This document shows positions 43,955 through 52,464 of a stretch of DNA of 64,000 nt, one piece after another. Every line of letters starts with the position of its first letter. The first letter of the stretch is position 1. The DNA is from Aerophototrophica crusticola. Its GTDB lineage: Bacteria > Pseudomonadota > Alphaproteobacteria > Azospirillales > Azospirillaceae. The DNA lies in contig MOEB01000001.1 of NCBI GenBank assembly GCA_001939945.1, forward strand, positions 699,595-763,594, given 5' to 3'. The notes beneath the pieces are model-generated. The model was given only the letters and a program-made list of their open reading frames with translations. It did not search any database and had not been told where the DNA came from. Made by a program: the position numbers and the translations under genes.

Positions 43955-44758
43955 ATGACCATGATCGTCGACAGCCATTGCCACCTGGACTTCCCGGATT
44001 TCCAGGCGGAGCGGGATGCGGTGGTGCAGCGGGCCCGGGATGCGGGCGTGAAGCTGATGCTGACCATCTGCACCCATGTCAGCAAGTTCGAGCAGGTCCA
44101 CGGGGTGGCCATGGCCTACCCGGACGTCTATTGCACCCTGGGCGTCCACCCGCACCACGCCCTGGATGAGACGCCGCACAGCAGCCTCGAAACCCTCCTG
44201 GACCTCGCCACGCGGCCCAAGGTGGTGGGGATCGGGGAGACGGGCCTGGACTACTACTACGACCAGAGCCCCCGCGACGTGCAGCAGGACAGCTTCCGCC
44301 GCCACCTGCGCGCCTGCCGGGAAACCGGCCTGCCCGTCATCGTCCACACCCGCGACGCGGAGGAAGACACGATCCGCATCCTGCGGGAGGAAGGGGCATG
44401 CAAAGAGGTGAGGGGGCTCCTGCACTGCTTCAGCGGTAGCCGCCAACTGGCTGAACAGGCCTTGGAATTGGGTTTCCACATCAGCTTCAGCGGCATCCTG
44501 ACCTTCAAGAAGTCCGACGACCTGCGCGCGACCGCCGCCATCGTGCCGCTGGACCGGCTGCTGGTGGAAACGGACGCGCCTTACCTTGCGCCCGTGCCCA
44601 TGCGTGGCAAGCGCAACGAGCCGGCTTTCACCGTGCACACGGCCGACGTGCTGGCCGATGTGAAGGGTGTCAGTCCCGCGGAACTGGCACGGGTCACGAC
44701 GGCCAACTTCCTACGGCTGTTCGACCGGGTGCCGGCCGACGTGGCGAAGGCGGCCTGA
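43955..44758 (+). CDS. TatD-family metal-dependent hydrolase
   Basis: 267 residues. Amidohydrolase-type ligands: DSHCHLDF near 5, GETGLDYYYD near 92, HTRDAEEDT and HCFSG in the middle, and ETDAPYLAP near 208. Family members are DNases or deacylases; the exact substrate is not readable. It lies between metG and the MBL gene in a widely conserved alphaproteobacterial order. Confidence 0.92.
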   Translation: MTMIVDSHCHLDFPDFQAERDAVVQRARDAGVKLMLTICTHVSKFEQVHGVAMAYPDVYCTLGVHPHHALDETPHSSLETLLDLATRPKVVGIGETGLDYYYDQSPRDVQQDSFRRHLRACRETGLPVIVHTRDAEEDTIRILREEGACKEVRGLLHCFSGSRQLAEQALELGFHISFSGILTFKKSDDLRATAAIVPLDRLLVETDAPYLAPVPMRGKRNEPAFTVHTADVLADVKGVSPAELARVTTANFLRLFDRVPADVAKAA

Positions 44759-44762
44759 CGGG

Positions 44763-45530
44763 ATGCGGGTCACCATCCTCGGCTGCGGCGGTTCCAGTGG
44801 TGTGCCCCTGATCGGCGGCGTGTGGGGCGATTGCGACCCGAACCAGCCCCGCAACTGCCGCCGCCGGCCATCCATCCTGGTGCAGACGGAAACGACGACG
44901 GTGCTGGTGGACACCACCCCGGACATGCGGGACCAACTCACCGACGCCGGAATCCGGCACCTGGACGGCGTGCTCTATACCCATGCCCATGCCGACCACA
45001 CCCACGGGATCGATGACCTGCGCGGCTTGAACTGGCAGATGCGCACACCGGTGGACGTCTATGGGGATGCGGCCACCCTGGCCAGCCTGCGGCACCGCTT
45101 CGACTATTGCTTCAAGGGCCCGTCGGAGAGTGGCTATTACGCCCGGCCGGCGCTGGAGGCGCATGAGATCACCGGGCCGTTGCGCATCGGCGACCTGGAT
45201 ATCGTCCCCTTCGTCCAGGACCATGGATATAGCCAGAGCCTTGGTTTCCGTTTCGGCAAGCTGGGCTACTCCACCGACTGCGTCGCCCTGGACGACGGCG
45301 CCTTCGCCGCGCTGGACGGCGTGGACACCTGGATCGTGGACTGCGTGCGCATGGAGCCGTCGCACCCGGTCCACGCCCACTGGCCCATCACGCGGGGCTG
45401 GATCGACCGGTTGAACCCCCGCCGGGCGATCCTGACTCACATGAATCACACCATGGACTACGATACCCTCTGCCGCACCCTGCCTGACGGGGTGGAGCCG
45501 GGTTATGACGGCATGGCAATCGAGCTTTGA
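44763..45530 (+). CDS. PhnP-like metallo-beta-lactamase-fold hydrolase
   Basis: 255 residues. Metal motif THAHADHTHGIDD near 75, distal ligands in VQDHGYSQSLGF, STDCVALD, and a final LTHMNHTMDY. The N-terminal LGCGGSSGVPLIGG is typical of PhnP and RNase Z-like proteins. It probably cleaves a cyclic phosphodiester, but no phn gene is here. Last gene of the rlpA-to-MBL run. Confidence 0.9.
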   Translation: MRVTILGCGGSSGVPLIGGVWGDCDPNQPRNCRRRPSILVQTETTTVLVDTTPDMRDQLTDAGIRHLDGVLYTHAHADHTHGIDDLRGLNWQMRTPVDVYGDAATLASLRHRFDYCFKGPSESGYYARPALEAHEITGPLRIGDLDIVPFVQDHGYSQSLGFRFGKLGYSTDCVALDDGAFAALDGVDTWIVDCVRMEPSHPVHAHWPITRGWIDRLNPRRAILTHMNHTMDYDTLCRTLPDGVEPGYDGMAIEL

Positions 45531-45584
45531 GGCTCATCGGCCAAGCCGCTGGAAGCGCATGGAAATCAGGGGCAGGGGGTCAGT

Positions 45585-45806
45585 TCAGCTCGTGCCCGTG
45601 TCATTGCTCTGGCCGGGCGTCTCGGCCCGCTTGCGCAGTTCCTCCGCGCTGAGTCCAGCCGGCGTGGACCCGGTGAGCGATCCCTCACCGGGCGTCTTGT
45701 CCAAGTCCAGCTTTTCATCGCCCGGCAGCGGCGTGCCGGCCGGGGAAGAGCCCTTGGGCTTGTCCGTGGTGTTCACGTCACCGGGCTGGGATGCCTTGTC
45801 GTTCAT
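45585..45806 (-). CDS. Small disordered hydrophilic protein
   Basis: 73 residues from ATG 45806, which has GGGAG eight bases upstream; an ATG 15 bases earlier contains that site and is less likely. Composition is rich in Pro, Gly, Thr, Ser, Asp and Lys (KASQPGDVNTTDKPKGSSPA), with one helical patch (LSAEELRKRAE). No signal peptide. Unknown function; similar in style to the 56-residue protein at 50578. Confidence 0.6.
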   Translation of the reverse strand: MNDKASQPGDVNTTDKPKGSSPAGTPLPGDEKLDLDKTPGEGSLTGSTPAGLSAEELRKRAETPGQSNDTGTS

Positions 45807-45824
45807 GGGGTTGTCTCCCATCCT

Positions 45825-46148
45825 TCAGGTTCCGGTTGCGGGTGCCTTGGCCAGACCGGTCGTGGCGCCGCCTGCCTTGGCCCGCCGGTCATGGCGCAGC
45901 TTCATCAGCAGGATGCTGCCGCTAAGCAACAGGCTCAGGCTGTTGAACAACATCACCGGCAGGCTGTCGATCAGCACCCCATAGGTGATCCACAGGGAAA
46001 AAGCGGTGACTGTCACCAGGTACATGCGTTTGGAGATCGCCTCACAATCGCCCTGTCGCCAGACCTTCAGCAGTTGCGGCACGAAGCTGTAGGTGGAGAA
46101 GAGCCCCGCCACGATCCCCACCGCCGTGGGCATGAAGCTCGCATCCAT
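45825..46148 (-). CDS. SemiSWEET-type sugar transporter (PQ-loop)
   Basis: 107 residues, three predicted helices: VGIVAGLFSTYSFVPQLLKVW (containing the PQ motif), MYLVTVTAFSLWITYGVLI and SLPVMLFNSLSLLLSGSILLM. Bacterial SemiSWEETs dimerise to move sugars by facilitated diffusion. The cytoplasmic tail is alanine/glycine/threonine rich. It is 18 bases upstream of the small disordered gene on the same strand, and after a HAD phosphatase gene, so all three may share a transcript. Confidence 0.85.
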   Translation of the reverse strand: MDASFMPTAVGIVAGLFSTYSFVPQLLKVWRQGDCEAISKRMYLVTVTAFSLWITYGVLIDSLPVMLFNSLSLLLSGSILLMKLRHDRRAKAGGATTGLAKAPATGT

Positions 46149-46193
46149 GGTCGTCCGATCCTCGTCGTTTCGCAGGTTTGGGCGCCGGTCTTT

Positions 46194-46859
46194 TCAGCCC
46201 TTGGCGATCAGGCTGTCCTGGTAACGGGCCAGCAGGTCCGCCGGGTCCCGGTAAATCTCTCGTGCGCCGGCTTCCCGCAGGTCAGCCTCCGGAAACCCGC
46301 CGCACAGAACCCCGAGCACCGGGATGCCCGCCTTGCCGGCAGCCTCGGCGTCATAGGGCGTGTCCCCGATGACCACCGCCTCATCGGGCCGAACCCCGGC
46401 CTGCTTCAGCGCCGCCTGGAAGATATCCGGATAGGGCTTTGATTTCTCTGCATCATCGGATGACGTGGCCTTGTCGATCAGATCCTCAATCCCGGCAGCC
46501 TTCTTGTAGGCCTCAAGCTCATCGGCTTTGGCAGAGGATGCCAGGACGACCTTCTTGCCATCATCCAGCACGGCCTGGATCAGGTCCCGTGTCTTCTGGA
46601 ACGGCTTTACCTGATCCAGGTACTGGTCCTTGAACAGGGTGTGCCGCGCGTCCCGAATCTCATCGCCATTCCGCTTGTCCGCGTCTTCACCGATCAGGGC
46701 CGGCACCAGCAGGTCGCTGCCTTTGCCGATCTGGCTGCGGACCTGCTCATAGGGCAGGTCGTGGCCGAACTTCTTCAGCGTCTCATGCCAGGACCGCGCG
46801 TGCAGATCGACGGAATCCACCAGCGTGCCGTCCACATCGAACAATACCGCCTTGATCAT
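46194..46859 (-). CDS. HAD-family phosphatase (beta-phosphoglucomutase-like)
   Basis: 221 residues. Motif I FDVDGTLVDSVDLHARSW, motif II VLASSAK, motif III lysine KSKPYPDIF and motif IV VIGDTPYDAEAAGKAG. The cap starts DVDGTLVDS and has ARSWHETLKKFG as in beta-phosphoglucomutase/phosphatase types. Start ATG 46859 follows AAGGCC. Substrate unknown; neighbour SemiSWEET hints at sugar phosphates. Confidence 0.85.
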   Translation of the reverse strand: MIKAVLFDVDGTLVDSVDLHARSWHETLKKFGHDLPYEQVRSQIGKGSDLLVPALIGEDADKRNGDEIRDARHTLFKDQYLDQVKPFQKTRDLIQAVLDDGKKVVLASSAKADELEAYKKAAGIEDLIDKATSSDDAEKSKPYPDIFQAALKQAGVRPDEAVVIGDTPYDAEAAGKAGIPVLGVLCGGFPEADLREAGAREIYRDPADLLARYQDSLIAKG

Positions 46860-47083
46860 CGGAAGGCCTTTCTGGATGCTCCGCGGGAGCGTCACGGGCT
46901 GCTTTGAACAGCGGCGGGGCGGTCAAGTCGCACGGGATTCCGGATAGTTCTATAGGGTCGTTTCCATAATCATGCTTATCGCGTTCAAGTTGCCCTCAAA
47001 AAGGGGGTATGTGGGGAGCCTTCCCCCGCGCCAGCCCCTCGGCTAAGGTCAGGCCCGTTGCCCCGCTGCCAGGACCTGCCAGC

Positions 47084-47905
47084 ATGTCCCAGAACCTCGC
47101 CCGCCTGCTCGACATCATGGCCAAGCTGCGGGATCCGCAAGGCGGTTGCCCCTGGGACGTGGAGCAGACCTTCGCCACCATCGCCCCGCACACCATCGAG
47201 GAAGCGTATGAAGTGGCGGACGCCATCCAGTCCGGCGACATGCACGCGCTGAAGGATGAGCTGGGCGATCTGTTGTTCCAGGTGGTCTTCTACGCCCAGA
47301 TGGCCAAGGAGCAAGGCGCCTTCGATTTCGACGCCATCGCCGGCCAGATCGCCGACAAGATGATCCGCCGCCACCCCCACGTTTTCGGTGATGCCGTGGT
47401 GCCCACGGCCGACGACCAGACGAACCGCTGGGAGGAACAGAAGGCGCGGGAGCGGGCTGAGAAGGCTGCCGCGGAGGGCAAGGCACCGTCCGCCCTGGAC
47501 GGGGTGATTACCGGCCTCCCTGCCCTGACCCGGGCCCTGAAGCTGCAAAAGCGCGCTGCCCGGGTCGGTTTCGACTGGACCGAGGCGGAGCAGATCCTGG
47601 ACAAGATGGAAGAGGAGATCGGCGAACTCCGCGCTGAACTCCAGGCCGGCACCCGTGACCCGGCCCGGGTCGAGGATGAGATGGGTGACCTGCTGTTCGT
47701 CTTGGTGAACCTCGCCCGCCGGCTGGAGGTGGAGCCCGAGACGGCCCTGCGCGGCGCCAACGCCAAGTTCGAGCGCCGCTTCCGCCAGGTGGAGGCCTAC
47801 CTGGCCGCGGAGGGGCGCACCCCGTCCCAGGCCACCCTGGATGAGATGGAAAGCCTCTGGCAGCGCGCCAAATCCCTGGAGCGGCCTGCGGAGGCCGCCG
47901 AGTAA
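47084..47905 (+). CDS. mazG: Nucleoside triphosphate pyrophosphohydrolase MazG
   Basis: 273 residues with two MazG domains. The first has CPWDVEQTFATIAPHTIEEAYEVADAI and DELGDLLFQVV; the second has EEIGELRAEL and EDEMGDLLFVLVNLARRL, each with the EExxE...ExxD metal motif. Removes aberrant NTPs and in some bacteria lowers ppGpp. Divergent from the HAD gene. A TAAGGT at 47044-47049 with TTCCCC 17 bp before it may be its promoter. Confidence 0.93.
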   Translation: MSQNLARLLDIMAKLRDPQGGCPWDVEQTFATIAPHTIEEAYEVADAIQSGDMHALKDELGDLLFQVVFYAQMAKEQGAFDFDAIAGQIADKMIRRHPHVFGDAVVPTADDQTNRWEEQKARERAEKAAAEGKAPSALDGVITGLPALTRALKLQKRAARVGFDWTEAEQILDKMEEEIGELRAELQAGTRDPARVEDEMGDLLFVLVNLARRLEVEPETALRGANAKFERRFRQVEAYLAAEGRTPSQATLDEMESLWQRAKSLERPAEAAE

Positions 47906-47942
47906 ACCCCGGATTCCAATAAACAATAAGGGAGAGACAGAG

Positions 47943-48731
47943 ATGGCCCAGCCGGCCTACCACCCGCCCCATGTGCCCGCCATCGTTCTGATCACCGGCG
48001 CGACCGGCGGCTTCGGCAGCGCCTTCGCCAAGCGCTTCGCCGCCCTCGGCTCCAAGCTGGTCCTGGCCGGCCGAGACATGAACAAGCTCAAGGGCTTGGC
48101 GGAAGAGGTTGGTGGCACCTCTTACCTCGTGCAGTTCGACGTGCGCGACCGCGCGGCGGTGGAGGCGGGTTTGGCCTCCCTGCCCCCGGACTTTGCGGAA
48201 ATCGACCTGCTGGTCAACAATGCCGGCCTCGCTCTGGGCGCCGACCCGGCCTTCAAGTCCGACATCACCGACTGGGAGGTGATGGTGGATACCAACGACA
48301 AGGGGCTGGCCATCGTCACCGGCTTGGTGCTTCCGGGCATGGTGGCGCGGGGCCGCGGCCACGTCATCAACATCAGCTCCACCGCCGCGAGCTACCCCTA
48401 CCCAGGCGGCCATGTCTATTGCGCGTCAAAGGCTTTTGTGACGCAGTTCAGCTTGGCCCTCAGGGCCGACCTGATCGGCACCGGCGTGCGGGTCACATCC
48501 GTGGAGCCCGGCATGGTTCAGACCGACTTCAGCCTGGTACGCTTCAAGGGCGACGCGGAGCGGGCCGCGAAGGTCTATGCCGACACCGTGCCCCTGACGG
48601 CGGACGACGTGGCGGAGGCGGTGACCTGGGCCGCCACCCTGCCCCCGCACTTCAACGTGAACCGGGTGGAGATCATGCCCACCACCCAGGGCCCGGGTGC
48701 CCTGGGCGTCCACCGCACGCCGAAGGCCTGA
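47943..48731 (+). CDS. Short-chain dehydrogenase/reductase (YdfG-like)
   Basis: 262 residues. TGATGGFGSAFAKRF cofactor loop (TGxxxGxG), NNAG in LLVNNAGLALGAD, catalytic Ser in NISSTAASYPYPGG and YCASKAF (YxxxK). The length and YPYPGGHVYCASKAF context fit the YdfG/serine-dehydrogenase subgroup, NADP-dependent. Good Shine-Dalgarno (AGGGAGAGACAG) before the ATG. Convergent with the inositol-phosphatase gene. Confidence 0.9.
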   Translation: MAQPAYHPPHVPAIVLITGATGGFGSAFAKRFAALGSKLVLAGRDMNKLKGLAEEVGGTSYLVQFDVRDRAAVEAGLASLPPDFAEIDLLVNNAGLALGADPAFKSDITDWEVMVDTNDKGLAIVTGLVLPGMVARGRGHVINISSTAASYPYPGGHVYCASKAFVTQFSLALRADLIGTGVRVTSVEPGMVQTDFSLVRFKGDAERAAKVYADTVPLTADDVAEAVTWAATLPPHFNVNRVEIMPTTQGPGALGVHRTPKA

Positions 48732-48735
48732 TCGC

Positions 48736-49545
48736 CTACGGGCCTTCCTCGGCCAGCAACACGTCCCGCAGGGCCAGCCAGCTGGCCCTGTCGGGGGCCA
48801 TCAGGATCCCGCCGCCCCTGTCTGTTGGCGCATAGGGGCTGCCGTCCAGCTTGGCCGAGTAGCCCCCGGCCTCCCCATGCACCAGCACGCCTGCGGCATG
48901 GTCCCAAGGCATGGTGCGGTGATACATGGAGAAGTGGCCCTCACCCAGGGCCAGCTTCAGGTATTCGTGGGCCGCGCAGAACAGATTGTAGGTGGGGCCG
49001 AGGCGCGGCCGGCGGCTCTCCAGCAGCTCCCGCCGTTCCGGATCGCAGAATTTCGTGGGCATCGCGCCGGTCATCTCCGACGGCGGTGCCGGCGGCAGCA
49101 CCGTCAGGCGCCGCCCCGCCATCCACGCCCCCTCACCCCGTACGGCCGTCGCCATGCGCCCGCTGTTGGGGTCATGGATCCAGCCTGCCACCGTCTGCCC
49201 CTTCACGGCCAGGGCGAGCAGCGTGCCGAAGATGGGCTTGCCCCCGGCGAAGTTGTGGGTCCCGTCCACGGGGTCGATGATCCAGACCGGCTGGTCGCCG
49301 GACAGCCGGTCCAGCACGCCCTGGTCCCCGGCATAGGCCTCCTCCCCCACCACCAGGGACCCCGGCAGCAAGTCGGACAGGCGGCGGGTCAGCGCCTTCT
49401 CGGCCGCCTCGTCCGCCACGGTCACCAAATCGCCCGGACCCTTCTCCTTGATCTCGCCCTCGGCCAAGTTCCGGAAACGGGGCATGATCTCCGCGTCGGA
49501 GACCTCCCGGACGATCCGGGACACGGCGTCGATATCAGGGATCAT
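48736..49545 (-). CDS. Inositol-monophosphatase family phosphatase
   Basis: 269 residues. Metal-binding motifs GEEAYAGD, WIIDPVDGTHNFAGGKP and PWDHAAGVLVHGEAGG. The family also includes CysQ (3'-phosphoadenosine-5'-phosphate phosphatase) and fructose bisphosphatases; specificity cannot be decided. Divergent from purU with 126 bases between starts. Confidence 0.88.
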   Translation of the reverse strand: MIPDIDAVSRIVREVSDAEIMPRFRNLAEGEIKEKGPGDLVTVADEAAEKALTRRLSDLLPGSLVVGEEAYAGDQGVLDRLSGDQPVWIIDPVDGTHNFAGGKPIFGTLLALAVKGQTVAGWIHDPNSGRMATAVRGEGAWMAGRRLTVLPPAPPSEMTGAMPTKFCDPERRELLESRRPRLGPTYNLFCAAHEYLKLALGEGHFSMYHRTMPWDHAAGVLVHGEAGGYSAKLDGSPYAPTDRGGGILMAPDRASWLALRDVLLAEEGP

Positions 49546-49671
49546 TCACTTTGGTCCTTGGTCTCGGGCAGGCTGGGCGCCATGCTCAGGGGCCTTTCAT
49601 GGCAGCGGCGCAGACAAGCCGCAAGGGATCGGCGTGCATGCCGGTCCCACGGAACAACAGGGGGAACAACG

Positions 49672-50517
49672 GTGGCGACCCATGTGCTGACCCTTTCCTG
49701 CCCCGACACGGTGGGCATCGTCGCCGCGGTGTCCGGCACCCTGGCAGGCCATGGCGCCAACATCGTGGACAGTGCCCAGTTCGGCGACCCGGACAGCAAC
49801 CACTTCTTCCTGCGCCAGACCATAGATGTGCCGCGGGATGCCCGCGTGGCCCTGACGGAAGCGTTGCTGGAGGTGGGCCGCCGCTTTGCCATGGACCTGA
49901 AGCTGCACGACCTTACCCGGAAGCCGCGGGTGATGATCCTGGTTTCAAGGTTCGGCCATTGCCTGAACGACCTGCTCTACCGTTACCGCACCGGTGCCTT
50001 GGGCATGGAGATCCCGGCTATCGTCTCCAACCATGAGGATTTCCGGTCCTTGGTGGAATGGCACGGCCTGCCCTTCATACACCTGCCCGTCACGTCGGCG
50101 ACCAAGGAGGCGCAGGAGGCGCGGCTTCTGGAGCTGGTGTCGCGGGAACGGGCGGATCTGGTGGTGCTCGCCCGCTATATGCAGGTGCTGTCCCCTGCCC
50201 TGTGTGCGGCGCTGGCCGGGCGCTGCATCAACATCCACCATTCCTTCCTGCCCAGCTTCAAGGGAGCCAAGCCCTACCACCAGGCCTTTGCCCGTGGCGT
50301 GAAGCTGATCGGCGCCACGGCCCACTATGTGACCACCGACCTGGATGAGGGCCCAATCATCGAGCAGGAGGTGCAGCGGGTGGACCACACCCAGACGGCG
50401 GAGGATCTGGTCGCCGTCGGCCGGGACATCGAGAATATCGTCCTCGCCCGCGCCGTCCGCTACCATCTGGAGCACCGGGTCCTGCTGAACGGGCACAAAA
50501 CTGTTGTCTTCCGCTGA
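49672..50517 (+). CDS. purU: Formyltetrahydrofolate deformylase
   Basis: 281 residues from a GTG preceded by GGGGAAC; a longer frame upstream lies antisense to the phosphatase gene. An N-terminal ACT domain (HVLTLSCPDTVGIVAAVSG) precedes the formyltransferase-like domain with SRFGHCLNDLLYR, catalytic NIHHSFLPSFKGAKPY and the GATAHYVTTDLDEGPII aspartate motif. Releases formate from 10-formyl-THF for purine synthesis and one-carbon balance. Confidence 0.94.
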   Translation: MATHVLTLSCPDTVGIVAAVSGTLAGHGANIVDSAQFGDPDSNHFFLRQTIDVPRDARVALTEALLEVGRRFAMDLKLHDLTRKPRVMILVSRFGHCLNDLLYRYRTGALGMEIPAIVSNHEDFRSLVEWHGLPFIHLPVTSATKEAQEARLLELVSRERADLVVLARYMQVLSPALCAALAGRCINIHHSFLPSFKGAKPYHQAFARGVKLIGATAHYVTTDLDEGPIIEQEVQRVDHTQTAEDLVAVGRDIENIVLARAVRYHLEHRVLLNGHKTVVFR

Positions 50518-50577
50518 CGCGCGTGAGGATCGCCCCCGTCCCGGGTTGCCACGGCACCGCAACGACGGAGCATCCCC

Positions 50578-50748
50578 ATGGCGGACAAGACCGACAAGAC
50601 CTTGGGCCAGAACCAGGGCGACCAGAAGCGCAACCTGCCGGGCAATGACGCGGGGACCGGCGGCATCGGCCAACCTGAGAGCCCCAACCCCGACCAGCCG
50701 GCTACCCAGGGCGTGGACCACGTCCGGCCGGACCAGCAGAGGGACTGA
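50578..50748 (+). CDS. Small disordered hydrophilic protein
   Basis: 56 residues (MADKTDKTLGQNQGDQKRNL...) rich in Asp, Gln, Gly, Pro and Asn, with no hydrophobic core. It ends 21 bases before the convergent hflX gene. Preceded by ACGGAGCATCCCC, a fair Shine-Dalgarno. Comparable in length and composition to 45585-45806; possibly stress-related hydrophilins, but no function can be assigned. Confidence 0.55.
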   Translation: MADKTDKTLGQNQGDQKRNLPGNDAGTGGIGQPESPNPDQPATQGVDHVRPDQQRD

Positions 50749-50769
50749 CTTTTGGGTGGGGCGGCGGGG

Positions 50770-52065
50770 TCAGGCCCGCCGCACCGCCTTCACGGGCGGG
50801 ACCTGCCGCGGCTCAAAGCCGAAGCGCGTCTGGAACCGGGCCACGTCGGCGGGCTCCAGCGCCACCTGGAAGCGCATGGCATCCTCCAGGTCCTGCCGCT
50901 CAAGCACCTCGCCCCGCTCATACAGCCAGGCTATGGCGGCGCCGTCGGTGACGGGCACCTCCAACTCCACCACATCCCGCCCCGCCACCATGCGGCGGTC
51001 CAGGAAGTCGAACAGCGTGTCCAGCCCTTCCCCGGTGAGGGCGGAGATGGTGACGGCACCACCGGTGCGCCGTGCGGCGGCCAGCAGGGTGGCGCGTTCC
51101 TCCGCTGCCAGCAAATCCACCTTGTTCAGCACCTCCACCACCCGGTCGTCCGTCTCCACCTCGATACCGATATCCCTGAGAACCGCCTCCACGTCGGCCT
51201 TCTGGGCCTCCGTGTCGGGGTGGGAGACGTCGCGCACGTGCAGGATGATGTCCGCGGCCTCCACCTCCTCCAGCGTCGCACGAAAGGCCTCGACCAGGCC
51301 GTGCGGCAGGTCGGAGATGAAGCCCACCGTGTCCGACAGGATGATCTTGCGGTTGGACGGCAGGGTGATGGACCGCATGGTGGGGTCCAGCGTGGCGAAC
51401 AGCAAGTCCTTGGCGAACACGTCCGCCCCGGCCATGCGGTTGAACAGGGTGGACTTGCCGGCGTTGGTGTAGCCCACCAGGGCCACCACCGGGTACGGCA
51501 CCTTCTCCCGCGCCTTGCGGTGCAGGCCGCGGGTGCGGCGCACCTCCTCCAGTTCCTTCTTCAGCTTGTCGATGCGGTCGCTGATCAGCCGCCGATCCAG
51601 CTCGATCTGGCTCTCACCAGGTCCCCCCAGGAAGCCGAAGCCGCCGCGCTGCCGCTCCAGGTGGGTCCAGGACCGGACGAGGCGGGACCGCTGGTAGGTC
51701 AGCGCCGCCAGTTCCACCTGCAACTGGCCTTCCCGCGTGCGGGCACGGGCACCGAAAATCTCCAGGATCAGGCCGGTACGGTCGATGACCTTGGTCTTCC
51801 AGGCCCGCTCCAGGTTGCGCTGCTGGATGGGGGACAGGCCGTGGTCCATGACCACCAGCCCGATCTCATCCTGTTCCACGCGCTGGCCGACCTGCTCAAC
51901 CACGCCAGACCCCAACAGGGTGGCGGGCGTGGGACGGTTCACGCGGTAGCTCTCTGCCCCCGCGACCTCCAGCTCGATGGCGGCGGCGAGGCCCACGGCT
52001 TCGGCCAGCTTCGCGGCGGGATCACGGGCATCATTCCGGTCCTCAGGAAGGACCGGGTGGATCAC
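50770..52065 (-). CDS. hflX: Ribosome-associated GTPase HflX
   Basis: 431 residues from GTG 52065. N-terminal HflX domain, GGPGESQIELDRRLI (conserved HflX loop), then the G domain: G1 GYTNAGKST, G3 DTVGF, G4 NKVD. Splits stalled ribosomes in stress. The frame is open upstream of the GTG to the hfq stop (reading [17 protein letters not shown]) but with no ATG, GTG or TTG, so the GTG is used even though no Shine-Dalgarno precedes it. Follows hfq by 43 bases. Confidence 0.93.
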   Translation of the reverse strand: MIHPVLPEDRNDARDPAAKLAEAVGLAAAIELEVAGAESYRVNRPTPATLLGSGVVEQVGQRVEQDEIGLVVMDHGLSPIQQRNLERAWKTKVIDRTGLILEIFGARARTREGQLQVELAALTYQRSRLVRSWTHLERQRGGFGFLGGPGESQIELDRRLISDRIDKLKKELEEVRRTRGLHRKAREKVPYPVVALVGYTNAGKSTLFNRMAGADVFAKDLLFATLDPTMRSITLPSNRKIILSDTVGFISDLPHGLVEAFRATLEEVEAADIILHVRDVSHPDTEAQKADVEAVLRDIGIEVETDDRVVEVLNKVDLLAAEERATLLAAARRTGGAVTISALTGEGLDTLFDFLDRRMVAGRDVVELEVPVTDGAAIAWLYERGEVLERQDLEDAMRFQVALEPADVARFQTRFGFEPRQVPPVKAVRRA

Positions 52066-52108
52066 GAAGGCGCGGGTGGGTTGCCCGCGCTGATCGTCGT
52101 TACGGACC

Positions 52109-52360
52109 TCAGTCGTGGTCGGTCTCCTTGGCGGCCGGCTCGAACAGTTGGATCGGATGGGCCGGCATCACGGTCGAGATGGCGTGCTTATAGACGAGCT
52201 GCGAATGGGCATCCCGGCGCAGCAGGACGGAAAAATTGTCGAACCAGGTGATGATCCCCTGGAGCTTCACCCCGTTGACCAGGAAAACGGTCACAGGCGT
52301 CTTATTCTTCCGCACATGGTTCAGGAAGACGTCCTGCACGTTCTGCGATTTTTCCGACAT
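52109..52360 (-). CDS. hfq: RNA chaperone Hfq
   Basis: 83 residues. Starts [18 protein letters not shown] with Sm1 ([27 protein letters not shown]) and Sm2 [10 protein letters not shown]; the C-terminal tail is short ([10 protein letters not shown]), as in alphaproteobacteria. Binds small RNAs and polyU/A-rich mRNAs. The upstream 104 bases carry a CGGGGC/GCCCCG hairpin (52434-52451) just after the HAD stop. Confidence 0.97.
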   Translation of the reverse strand: MSEKSQNVQDVFLNHVRKNKTPVTVFLVNGVKLQGIITWFDNFSVLLRRDAHSQLVYKHAISTVMPAHPIQLFEPAAKETDHD

Positions 52361-52464
52361 TGGAATTGCCTCGCTTCGCTCATTCTTGGGGCGCCCCTTG
52401 GCAGAACACCCGGATTAACAGTTCGGCGCCCGACGGGGCATGATAGCCCCGCCGTCCCGTCCTG

